Assembly: GCA_003501335.1 (NCBI GenBank)
Contig: DNPQ01000046.1
Coordinates: 1 to 7,237, forward strand
Source: Bacillota bacterium
GTDB taxonomy: Bacteria > Bacillota > UBA4882 > UBA8346
DNA: 7,237 nt
Reading direction: 5' to 3'
Part shown: positions 1 through 5,540 of the stretch, piece after piece
Layout of the letters: each line of letters starts with the position of its first letter
Numbering within the stretch: the first letter of the stretch is position 1
The notes under the pieces: generated by a model
Told to the model about the DNA's origin: nothing
The model's input: only the letters and a program-made list of their open reading frames with translations
Databases searched by the model: none
Program-made: the position numbers and the translations under genes

Positions 1-84
1 TCTCTACCGTCCAGTAAATTCTCTCTCCCGTTCAGAAAATCGTCTCTGTCGTTCAGACAATTTTCTCTGCCTTTCCATTAATTC
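1..84. repeat. Four tandem copies of a degenerate 21-bp repeat
   Basis: Four units begin at 1, 22, 43 and 64 with a strict 21-bp period. Each starts TCTCT, and the first three continue with a C-G-T-(C/T)-C-A-G core and an A/T-rich tail; the fourth is the most diverged. The period is exactly seven codons and the array is open on the minus strand until a TAG at 6-4, so it may be a coding heptad repeat. The array reaches the window edge and may continue to the left. Confidence 0.8.
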
Positions 85-96
85 ACCAGGGAACAT
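4..96 (-). CDS. Possible small heptad-repeat ORF, charged coiled-coil-like peptide
   Basis: A 30-codon minus-strand frame covers the 21-bp repeat array, from ATG at 96-94 to TAG at 6-4. A GAGG (111-108) lies 11 nt upstream, an acceptable but slightly long spacing for a ribosome binding site. The peptide opens MFPGELME and then repeats a seven-residue unit of the form E-R-(Q/E)-R-x-(L/F)-(S/T) about three times. It is rich in Arg and Glu with one regularly spaced hydrophobic residue per heptad, as in a short coiled coil. The stop codon falls where the other units carry CAG or GAG, so the true protein may once have continued beyond the window. I do not recognise a family. Its small size and the repeats leave it uncertain whether it is expressed; the plus strand is also open across the array. 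Confidence 0.35.
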   Translation of the reverse strand: MFPGELMERQRKLSERQRRFSEREREFTGR

Positions 97-546
97 TTTG
101 ACAATTACCTCGTTTAAAAATCATCAATGGTTAACTCAACTTTCGCAGTAAAAAAAGATGCTAAAACCATGTATGCCTATGCATAGAGCAAAATAAGAGG
201 ATATATTGACAAATATCGTCCAAAACCACCCTAGCCCTCGTCTTAAAGGGTATTCGCTTGACTCTCGGGTTTTATTTGTTGAGCATTGAAGTTTGAAATC
301 GGATGTACATCAGTTTCTGGGACACATCGCTTGTGATAAGGCTTCCGCATCAGAAATTGTCATACCGATAATCAAGGATGATAAATTGATTGGCGTCTTG
401 GATGTCGACTACAATTCCAGGTTGTATATGCTAAATTTTCACTATCCAATTGGATATCCTCCTTTGCTTTTTATGCGGTTGGCGAACCACATTTATTTTA
501 GCAAGGGAGGTTCCCTCTTTTCTACTCATAGGCATAGCCTTTTTGG

Positions 547-571
547 AACCACCGGCTTAGCCGGAGGTTTT
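547..571 (+). terminator. Hairpin, possible weak terminator of the degraded plus-strand gene
   Basis: AACCACCGGC (547-556) and GCCGGAGGTT (560-569) form a 10-bp stem with one A-A mismatch and a 3-nt loop. Two more T follow on the plus strand, making a short T run of four. There is no T run in the minus direction. It could be the old terminator of the sulfoxide reductase gene. Confidence 0.4.
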
Positions 572-580
572 CAAATACAC

Positions 581-612
581 AAAAAAATTCGACGGCTAAA
601 AGTCCGTCGAAT
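581..612 (-). terminator. Intrinsic terminator of the tRNA-Pro transcript
   Basis: A perfect 9-bp stem, ATTCGACGG (587-595) with CCGTCGAAT (604-612), encloses an 8-nt loop. On the minus strand it is followed directly by six T (586-581). It lies 14 bp beyond the encoded CCA end of tRNA-Pro. A T5 run on the other side (619-623) might allow weak termination of plus-strand transcripts as well. Confidence 0.85.
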
Positions 613-626
613 CAGTCCTTTTTAAA

Positions 627-703
627 TGGTCGGGGCGACAGGATTTGAACCTACGACCCCCTGCGCCCAAGGCAGGTGCGCTACCAAACTGCGCTACGCC
701 CCG
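627..703 (-). tRNA. tRNA-Pro (anticodon UGG)
   Basis: This 77-nt tRNA includes an encoded CCA end (629-627) and discriminator A (630). The acceptor stem CGGGGCG pairs with CGCCCCG. The anticodon stem CCTGC/GCAGG encloses the loop CTTGGGC, giving anticodon TGG (669-667), which reads CCN proline codons. The T arm GGTTCAAATCC is standard and the D arm contains the usual GG-TAGC. It stands alone with its own promoter (768-796) and terminator (581-612), about 160 bp beyond the phosphoesterase gene, so it is a complete single-tRNA transcription unit. Confidence 0.97.
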
Positions 704-767
704 AAATCCGTAAAATAAAATGAAACATTACATCAATCCAAACAACCCATTTCCGTAATGCTCTAAT

Positions 768-796
768 AGTATACCGTAAATCCTTTTCCCCGTCAA
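768..796 (-). promoter_or_regulatory. Sigma-A-type promoter for tRNA-Pro
   Basis: On the minus strand there is a -35 TTGACG (796-791), a 17-bp spacer and a -10 TATACT (773-768), each with 5 of 6 consensus bases. The start would be near 761, giving a leader of roughly 58 nt before the tRNA. The leader contains GTAATG/CATTAC arms (755-760 and 726-731) that could pair and may matter for 5' processing. Confidence 0.8.
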
Positions 797-861
797 GCAA
801 TTCCGGTTCTTATTTAAATTCCCATATTTTAGAATATCCATAGTACTGGGTCCCTGATCAA

Positions 862-1335
862 TTAAAAACGGTTAATTATTGTCTCAATACCGGATTCGGA
901 TAGATAAATAATACCATAGGAAGGTCCCCGGAAAGAGCGTTCCAGCGACAATGAACCCGGATTAAACAGCTTGATTTCATGCCAATCCGTACAAAGGGCT
1001 TCATGCGTATGCCCGAATACTACCAAGTGTACTTGCTGATCTCTTCCGGCCATACCCAAACGAATTAAATCTTTCTTGACGCCGTGAAAATGGCCGTGGG
1101 TCAATAATATTCTGTACCCTTCCAAAGAAAGCATTTGTTCCGGGGGATAAGTGGAATAGAGATCGCAATTACCCGCTACGCCTTCAATACGAACTTTCAA
1201 TTCATCTTGCAATCTATGGATTTCACGAAAACCATCGCCCGTGAATAAAAGAAGATCGATAGCACCCATTTCCCGGATGGCCTTCTTGAGTCCGGCATCA
1301 TTCCCGTGAATATCCCCAACGACTCCGATACGCAT
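862..1335 (-). CDS. yfcE: YfcE/MJ0936-like metallophosphodiesterase
   Basis: A cytoplasmic calcineurin-like phosphoesterase of the small YfcE/YsnB family, two-metal enzymes whose relatives hydrolyse phosphodiesters in vitro; the natural substrate is not settled. All metal-binding motifs are visible. Counting from the ATG at 1335-1333, they are GDIHGN (7-12), GD (33-34), GNCD (55-58), THGH (79-82) and GHTH (108-111), followed by NPGS (125-128). The product is 157 residues, normal for the family. A second ATG six bases upstream (1341-1339) would add Met-Ile. GGGAG (1350-1346) is only 4 nt from that ATG but 10 nt from the ATG chosen, and the chosen start gives the usual family N-terminus MRIGVVGD. 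The gene begins 23 bp after the pyrophosphatase stop codon and is the last gene of the operon, as ysnB follows rph and ysnA in B. subtilis. No clear terminator follows it. Confidence 0.9.
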   Translation of the reverse strand: MRIGVVGDIHGNDAGLKKAIREMGAIDLLLFTGDGFREIHRLQDELKVRIEGVAGNCDLYSTYPPEQMLSLEGYRILLTHGHFHGVKKDLIRLGMAGRDQQVHLVVFGHTHEALCTDWHEIKLFNPGSLSLERSFRGPSYGIIYLSESGIETIINRF

Positions 1336-1358
1336 TATCATTGAACTCCCAAAGAAGT

Positions 1359-1955
1359 CTATATCAGTTTCTGTAACTGCGGAACCATTTTTTGAATCGC
1401 CCAGCCCCGGTGGCTTAAAGCATTTTTTTGAACAGCTGGTAACTCTGCCATCGTTTTTTGATATTCCGGAAAATAAAAGACGGGATCATAACCAAAGCCA
1501 TTACTTCCCCGCGGCTCAGTTAAAATAACGCCTTCAACGCTTCCCTCTGTAAACTCGGACTGGCCGGTCCCGGGATCATAAACAACCACTACGGATCGAA
1601 AACGCGCCTTCCGTAAATTTTCGGGAACGTTGTTCAACTTGCTTAACAAATACTCATAACGCTGCTGATCATTCCAACCGATCTCACCATAGCGAGCGGA
1701 ATAAACCCCAGGTTCACCTTTTAGATAATCAACCTCAAGCCCCGAATCATCGGCCAAGGTCATCTCATGGGTGAAATCAGCAATGGCTTTAGCCTTTAGA
1801 TAAGCATTATCCCGAAACGTTTTCCCTGTCTCAGCAACTTCCGGGGCCTCTGGGTAACTTGCGACTCCGACTATCTCCAGGGGCAAATCAGCGAGCATTT
1901 CCTGAAGTTCAACGATTTTCCCTCTATTCCTCGTGGCCAGGACGAGTCTTCGCAC
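1359..1955 (-). CDS. rdgB: RdgB/HAM1-type XTP/dITP pyrophosphatase
   Basis: Hydrolyses non-canonical purine nucleoside triphosphates (XTP, ITP, dITP) to the monophosphate and pyrophosphate, keeping deaminated bases out of RNA and DNA. Family motifs, numbered from the GTG start, are the substrate-binding T8-RNRG-K13, the catalytic DDSGLEV (69-75, D70 matching the E. coli catalytic Asp), SNGFGYDP (151-158) and SHRG (181-184). The 198-residue length is typical. The frame is open upstream to 2024, but the family begins directly at the M-x-LVLATRN strand. The GTG at 1955-1953 sits 8 nt after GGAGG (1968-1964), so it is the chosen start. The start and its ribosome binding site lie inside rph, and the two frames overlap by 32 bp, which suggests translational coupling. 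Equivalent to ysnA of B. subtilis. Confidence 0.95.
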   Translation of the reverse strand: MRRLVLATRNRGKIVELQEMLADLPLEIVGVASYPEAPEVAETGKTFRDNAYLKAKAIADFTHEMTLADDSGLEVDYLKGEPGVYSARYGEIGWNDQQRYEYLLSKLNNVPENLRKARFRSVVVVYDPGTGQSEFTEGSVEGVILTEPRGSNGFGYDPVFYFPEYQKTMAELPAVQKNALSHRGWAIQKMVPQLQKLI

Positions 1956-2694
1956 CCTCCATACCTCCAATTCGTTTACTAAGCGGCCCCAATATATCTT
2001 TTTGAATCTGGACCAGTTCATCAATACCGTGTTTTGCCAAATCCATCAAATCAATCATTTCATCCCAGGAAAACGGTTTCCCTTCGGCAGTGCCCTGAAC
2101 CTCGACAATTTTTCCGTTTCCGGTCATTACCAGATTCATATCAACCGAAACTTTGGAATCTTCTGCATAGCAAAGATCCAATAATTGGACGCCATCATAA
2201 ATGCCCACGCTGGTTGCAGCCAAAAAATCATACAATGGCAACGGTTTATTTTCTGGAGTCACTTTATGAAGAGCATAAGCCAGAGCAATAAAACTTCCCG
2301 TAACCGATGTAGTCCGGGTACCCCCGTCTGCTTGAATAACATCGCAATCAATCCAAATTGTCTTTTCACCAAGGGCATTCAGATTTACGACGCCCCGTAA
2401 TGAACGTCCAACCAATCTTTGAATCTCCTGAGTCCGGCCGCTGACCTTCCCTTTGGAAACCTCTCTGATATTTCTTTGAGGAGTTGCCCGGGGAATCATG
2501 GAGTATTCAGCGCTAATCCAACCTACTCCTTGCCCTCTAAGCCAAACCGGTACTTTATCCTCAATGGTTGCCGTACAGATCACTTTAGTATTGCCAACCT
2601 CGATTAAGACAGATCCTTCAGCATGTATAATATAATTGGGGTGGATCTTAACCTCCCGCAATTGATTTAACACCCGTCCATCTATTCTTTCCAT
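1924..2694 (-). CDS. rph: Ribonuclease PH
   Basis: A phosphorolytic 3'-5' exoribonuclease that trims tRNA 3' ends after the CCA and joins structured-RNA turnover; the family acts as a hexameric ring in the cytoplasm. The 256-residue product has the RNase PH core: GWISAEYSMIPRAT (58-71), GRTQEIQRLVGRSLR (86-100, containing the phosphate-site Arg R87), DCDVIQADGGTRT (116-128), the metal/catalytic aspartates D179 and D185, and EVQGTAEG (198-205). The ATG follows the fumarase beta TGA with no base between them (TGA-ATG). An AAGGGGA lies about 10 nt upstream inside the fumarase gene, so translation is probably coupled. The last 11 codons overlap rdgB in another frame. A tRNA-Pro lies at the end of the same gene cluster, but it encodes its own CCA and has its own promoter. 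Confidence 0.97.
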   Translation of the reverse strand: MERIDGRVLNQLREVKIHPNYIIHAEGSVLIEVGNTKVICTATIEDKVPVWLRGQGVGWISAEYSMIPRATPQRNIREVSKGKVSGRTQEIQRLVGRSLRGVVNLNALGEKTIWIDCDVIQADGGTRTTSVTGSFIALAYALHKVTPENKPLPLYDFLAATSVGIYDGVQLLDLCYAEDSKVSVDMNLVMTGNGKIVEVQGTAEGKPFSWDEMIDLMDLAKHGIDELVQIQKDILGPLSKRIGGMEGAKTRPGHEE

Positions 2695-3282
2695 TCAAAC
2701 AGCATCCCCTTTAAAGTCGATAATTGGAATCTTTTTGGCAAATTCTTCTCGCCCAAATTGATAAAGGTCGTTACCCATCGCATCAATGGCTACAATAACT
2801 GGAAAATCGACGACTTCCAACCGGTAGATTGCTTCCGGGCCTAAGTCCGGATAAGCTATCACTTTTGCGCCGCGGATGGAACGGGCAATCAATGCGCCGG
2901 CCCCACCCAGCGCAGCAAAATATACAGCCGAGTACTGTTTCATGGCATCCATGACAACCTGCGATCGCTGCCCTTTGCCGATCATTCCCCTCAAACCCTG
3001 CCCTAACAAATCAGGAGTGTATCGATCCATTCGTCCGCTGGTAGTCGGCCCCGCTGAACCGATAACTCTCCCAGGCGGAGTTGGACAAGGACCGACATAA
3101 TAAATGGTTTCCCCTCTTAGATCAACGGGTAAAGGTCTACCATCTTTCAGACAAGTTATCAGCCTTTTGTGGGCAGCATCACGCCCTGAAAGCAAAGGAC
3201 CATTTAACAGTACGCTATCCCCCGCCCTCAGTTTTGCGACATCATCTTGACTTAAAGGGAAATGAATCGTAATTACGGCCAT
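2695..3282 (-). CDS. fumB: Class I fumarate hydratase, beta subunit
   Basis: The C-terminal, substrate-binding half of an iron-sulfur fumarase (fumarate + water to malate), encoded separately from the cluster-binding alpha subunit; both are needed for activity. The 195-residue product shows the beta-family signatures RDAAHKRL (34-41), a proline-rich VGPCPTPPG (63-71), GPTTSGRMD (78-86), IGKG (101-104) and the Gly-rich LGGAGAL around residues 125-131. It starts at an ATG preceded by GAAGGTG and lies 31 bp after the alpha gene. Its stop abuts the rph start. L-tartrate dehydratase beta (TtdB) is homologous, and sequence alone does not fully separate the two; fumarase is favoured because it is the common enzyme in anaerobic Bacillota. 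The symbol marks the subunit and is not the single-chain E. coli FumB. Confidence 0.88.
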   Translation of the reverse strand: MAVITIHFPLSQDDVAKLRAGDSVLLNGPLLSGRDAAHKRLITCLKDGRPLPVDLRGETIYYVGPCPTPPGRVIGSAGPTTSGRMDRYTPDLLGQGLRGMIGKGQRSQVVMDAMKQYSAVYFAALGGAGALIARSIRGAKVIAYPDLGPEAIYRLEVVDFPVIVAIDAMGNDLYQFGREEFAKKIPIIDFKGDAV

Positions 3283-3313
3283 TTTACACCTTCACATTCC
3301 GCACTTCAAACTT

Positions 3314-4156
3314 TCAAATCGTCCCACTCTTATGTCTGGTTACGTGACAAGAAATATTGACGGCCACTGGAAGCCCGGCAATATGGGTTGGATAAGTCAT
3401 GACATGAACCGCCAAAGCCGTGCATCGTCCGCCAAGGCCTTGCGGCCCAATCCCCAAATCATTGATAGAAACTAATAATTCTGATTCTAAATTTATTAAG
3501 TCCTGTTTTGAATTGGGTGTGCCAATCTCCCGAAGCAAAGCTTCTTTGGCAAGAAGGGCCGCCATTTCCATCGAACCGCCAATGCCCACTCCCACTACGA
3601 TAGGCGGACAAGGATTAGCCCCAGCCAAACTAACTGTTTCAATGATAAATTTTTTGACCCCCTCAATACCTTCGGCAGGGGTCAACATTTTCAAGCGGCT
3701 CATATTTTCACTGCCGAAGCCTTTAGGAGCCACAATGATTTTCAAATGCTCACCGGATACGATCCGGGTGTGAATAACGGCAGGAGTATTATCGCCAGTA
3801 TTCACCCGTTGCAAAGGATCTTGCACCATTGAACCACGGAGGTATCCACCGGTATAGCCGCGCCTTACTCCTTCATGAATAGCTTGTGCAAAGTCGCCAT
3901 CTTTGATTACCACTTCTTGACCATATTCAACAAACACGATAGCCATGCCGGTATCTTGGCAAATCGGCATGGATTCCGCAGCTGCAATTTTGGCATTTTC
4001 AATCAGCCTTTGCAGACAGTCTTTTCCCACTGGGGACTCTTCAGTTTGGTATGCTTTGGATAAAGCATTCATAACATCATTTCCCAAATCCGTGTTGGCT
4101 GTTTGGCACAGCCGAGCAACCAGATCGGTAATCTGTTCAGCCACGATTTCCCGCAC
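3314..4156 (-). CDS. fumA: Class I fumarate hydratase, alpha ([4Fe-4S]) subunit
   Basis: The cluster-binding half of the two-subunit, oxygen-sensitive fumarase of the TCA cycle or its reductive branch. The 280-residue protein carries three cysteines in the positions expected for the [4Fe-4S] cluster: C66 in PICQDTG, C183 in ANPCPP and C270 in SCHVTRH near the C-terminus. Other family segments are GGYLRGSMVQDPL (103-115), VAPKGFGSENMS (142-153) and GVGIGGSMEMA (189-199). The start is a GTG at 4156-4154, 6 nt after a strong AAGGGGGAG. An earlier ATG just upstream is in another frame. It follows the DUF6485-type gene by 47 bp and precedes the beta gene by 31 bp. A tartrate dehydratase alpha subunit is the main alternative. 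Confidence 0.9.
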   Translation of the reverse strand: MREIVAEQITDLVARLCQTANTDLGNDVMNALSKAYQTEESPVGKDCLQRLIENAKIAAAESMPICQDTGMAIVFVEYGQEVVIKDGDFAQAIHEGVRRGYTGGYLRGSMVQDPLQRVNTGDNTPAVIHTRIVSGEHLKIIVAPKGFGSENMSRLKMLTPAEGIEGVKKFIIETVSLAGANPCPPIVVGVGIGGSMEMAALLAKEALLREIGTPNSKQDLINLESELLVSINDLGIGPQGLGGRCTALAVHVMTYPTHIAGLPVAVNISCHVTRHKSGTI

Positions 4157-4203
4157 CGAAGGCTCCCCCTTTTCATTACCAGTTTATACTCCGGGATTGA
4201 ATG

Positions 4204-4338
4204 CTATTTTAAACACATGGGTCGGTTGCCATGTTCACGATGGTACTTAATACATTCACAACAAACCCCATGCCGCGAACATGAGGTGTTGGAACACGTA
4301 CAATTTTTTTGATTCCGGTCAAATTGGGGACATGCCAT
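4204..4338 (-). CDS. Cys-rich DUF6485-type mini-protein (44 aa)
   Basis: A very small ORF in what otherwise looks like an empty 314-bp gap. It has an ATG at 4338-4336, an in-frame TGA directly before it, a perfect GGAGG (4352-4348) 9 nt upstream, and a TAG stop. The product has eight cysteines in 44 residues: C3, C13, C15, C20, C26, C27, C29 and C42. The ordering CPQFDRN, C-T-C, C-S-R-x-G-x-CCEC, then YHRE and a C-terminal P-x-C, matches what I recall of the DUF6485 family of short proteins in anaerobic bacteria. No function is established. The cysteine pattern suggests one or two bound metal ions or an Fe-S cluster, which is inference. It leads the fumarase operon and has a candidate promoter directly upstream. 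Confidence 0.85.
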   Translation of the reverse strand: MACPQFDRNQKNCTCSNTSCSRHGVCCECIKYHREHGNRPMCLK

Positions 4339-4362
4339 TCAACAAAACCTCCAAATACTGAA

Positions 4363-4390
4363 AGTGTAAAACATCAGCGTCGGAAATCAA
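4363..4390 (-). promoter_or_regulatory. Candidate promoter for the DUF6485-fumarase-rph operon
   Basis: On the minus strand a TTGATT (4390-4385) and a TACACT (4368-4363) are 16 bp apart, each with 4 of 6 consensus bases. Transcription would begin near 4356, only a few bases before the GGAGG of the mini-gene. It is the best match in the gap between the carbamoyltransferase and this operon, but it is moderate. Confidence 0.4.
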
Positions 4391-4422
4391 GCCCAGAATG
4401 AATTCAGTAGATTCCCCTTCAT

Positions 4423-4472
4423 ATTAAAACAACAACGGCATCCGGTTCATAAATTCTCTATGCCATGCCGTT
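4423..4472 (-). terminator. Possible terminator after the carbamoyltransferase gene
   Basis: The minus strand can form a stem of AACGGCAT (4472-4465) with ATGCCGTT (4441-4434). The stem can continue inward through short GG/CC and CAT/ATG pairs around bulges, and a T-rich tract (GTTGTTTTAAT, 4433-4423) follows. The outer arm overlaps the gene's TAA stop codon. The long, bulged loop makes it weaker than the tRNA terminator. Confidence 0.45.
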
Positions 4473-5394
4473 ATACTCTTCCAAGCAAGGTCAATAGAAC
4501 CGCCTTTTCGGCATGCAAGCGGTTTTCAGCCTGATCAAAAATAATCGAATTGGGGCTTTCGATAACGCCCCGGCTAATTTCATAACCAGTATGGATCGGC
4601 ATATCATGCATGATCAAAGCCCGGCTATTCTTTAAAAGTTCTTCATTAAGCTGATAAGGAAGCATTTTATCAATGCGCCGTTTTTTCTCATCCACAAACT
4701 TGGGGTCCAAGAAAAATTCCATATCCACCCAGGCATCGGTATAAACCACATCCGCCTTGGCGACCGCTGTCTTGATATCAAGTGTGTGCTCATAAAGTCC
4801 GGTTTTCTCAGCGGCCGTGATTAATTCCTGATTCAAACTGGCCTGATTGAGCTCCGGTGTAACCAAGGTAATCTTCATACCCAATTTCGTACCGCCATCC
4901 AAAAGAGAATTCGCAACATTATTGTGAATTCCAACATAAACTAAGTTTATTCCTTCCAAATGCCCTTTGTGCTCCAAAATGGTTTGAAAATCAGCCAGGG
5001 CCTGGGTTGGATGATATTTGTTATCGCAACCGTTAATCACCGGCACCCGGGAATATTCAGCCATTTCCTGCACTTGCTCAAAAGTCAATACCCTCGCCAT
5101 CAAAATATCGACGTTACGCGCTAAAAAACGTACTTCATCTTTTAACTCCGCCATTACCAGATTGGTGCTCCGCCAATCAAGATAAATGGCGTGACCACCC
5201 AGTTGAGTCATAGCCACTTCGTGGGAAACCCGGGTCCGGGTGGAGGTTTTTTGAAAGATCATTCCCAGTGTGAGATGATCTAAAGCTTGCCAGTATTTCG
5301 GTTGATTATTTTTCACTTTGATTGCCAAATCAAGGATTTGTTTTAATTCCTGACCGGACCAGTCTTTAAAATTCAACATATGACGTACAGCCAT
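4471..5394 (-). CDS. Ornithine-carbamoyltransferase-family enzyme, divergent substrate site
   Basis: A transcarbamylase of 307 residues, normal for the family. Carbamoyl-phosphate residues are intact: STRTR (51-55), R101 in LMARV, HPTQ (128-131) and the C-terminal FDQAENRLHA (286-295), which is OTC-like and not ATCase-like. The amino-acid side differs. OTC's D-x-x-x-S-M-G is here D220-AWV-D224-M225-E226, and HCLPAHR is HDMPIHT (263-269), so the Ser and Cys that contact ornithine in OTC are both Asp. The 80s loop (about 74-88) also lacks the usual LGxxES pattern. It may therefore carbamoylate, or phosphorolytically cleave, something other than ornithine; that is inference. The ATG at 5394-5392 follows GAGGTG by 7 nt. 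It has its own promoter and lies 146 bp after an M42 peptidase, with no arginine genes in view. Plain argF remains the simplest alternative. Confidence 0.85.
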   Translation of the reverse strand: MAVRHMLNFKDWSGQELKQILDLAIKVKNNQPKYWQALDHLTLGMIFQKTSTRTRVSHEVAMTQLGGHAIYLDWRSTNLVMAELKDEVRFLARNVDILMARVLTFEQVQEMAEYSRVPVINGCDNKYHPTQALADFQTILEHKGHLEGINLVYVGIHNNVANSLLDGGTKLGMKITLVTPELNQASLNQELITAAEKTGLYEHTLDIKTAVAKADVVYTDAWVDMEFFLDPKFVDEKKRRIDKMLPYQLNEELLKNSRALIMHDMPIHTGYEISRGVIESPNSIIFDQAENRLHAEKAVLLTLLGRV

Positions 5395-5408
5395 CTTGTA
5401 ACACCTCT

Positions 5409-5439
5409 AAAAAAAAGTAAGCCAAAAAACAAAAGGCTT
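5409..5439 (-). promoter_or_regulatory. U-rich leader hairpin before the carbamoyltransferase, attenuator-like
   Basis: In the minus-strand leader, AAGCC (5439-5435) can pair with GGCTT (5423-5419) around an 11-nt T-rich loop, and eight T (5416-5409) follow just before the ribosome binding site. The layout is that of a weak intrinsic terminator placed between the promoter and the gene. The stem is only 5 bp, so it might equally be a structureless U-rich leader. Confidence 0.35.
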
Positions 5440-5449
5440 GATGCTTTCC

Positions 5450-5479
5450 ATTATAAACCATACGGCAGTCCGCCGTCTA
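5450..5479 (-). promoter_or_regulatory. Promoter for the carbamoyltransferase gene
   Basis: A perfect -10 TATAAT (5455-5450) has TAGACG (5479-5474), 4 of 6 -35 bases, 18 bp upstream. The start would be near 5443, giving a leader of about 50 nt. The arms ACGGC/GCCGT (5462-5466 and 5472-5476) form a short inverted repeat across the spacer and the edge of the -35. This could be an operator, but it is too short to be confident. Confidence 0.65.
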
Positions 5480-5540
5480 GTCTTAATCCGCTCAAAACCT
5501 TGTTCTCTCAAAATATTATCCGGACGGAAGAAGACTTATT

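Larger units (their letters stand above)
293..625 (+). pseudogene. Remnant of a free methionine-(R)-sulfoxide reductase (GAF-type fRMsr)
   Basis: The open frame starts at a TTG, but only residues 4-39 (302-409) look like a family. They carry DVHQF, GHIACD, SEIVIPI and KLIGVLDVD, the signature of the GAF-domain enzyme that reduces free Met-R-sulfoxide (E. coli YebR/MsrC, B. subtilis YtsP). C14, in GHIACD, matches the catalytic Cys118 of E. coli from memory of the family. The family is about 150-165 residues long. Here the N-terminal part with the other two cysteines is absent, an in-frame TGA (287-289) lies just upstream, and the usual FPG is FLG. After residue 39 the sequence stops resembling the family and the frame runs through two hairpins, including the tRNA terminator, so the tail is not credible protein. 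It is the only gene trace on the plus strand. I read it as a dead internal fragment. Confidence 0.7.

Noticed and set aside
177..186. Ten-base palindrome CTATGCATAG
   Set aside because: It is short, isolated and AT-rich, with no repeat or gene start attached to it.
206..211. Perfect TTGACA on the plus strand upstream of the sulfoxide reductase remnant
   Set aside because: No -10 like TATAAT lies 16-18 bp downstream (the sequence there is CCCTAG), so it is not called a promoter.
1956..2024. 23-residue N-terminal extension of the pyrophosphatase
   Set aside because: The family begins at the LVLATRN strand, and GGAGG sits 8 nt before the GTG at 1955. The extension lies entirely within rph.
3420..3773. 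Plus-strand open frame of 117 codons
   Set aside because: It is a shadow of the fumarase alpha gene, with no motif or ribosome binding site of its own.
4157..4203. TATAAA before the fumarase alpha gene as a separate promoter
   Set aside because: No acceptable -35 lies upstream at the proper distance. The gene is more simply read through from the mini-gene promoter.
4103..4312. Plus-strand open frame with Cys and His residues in the gap before fumarase
   Set aside because: Its cysteines and histidines are complementary reads of the minus-strand DUF6485-type gene, which has the proper ribosome binding site and family pattern.
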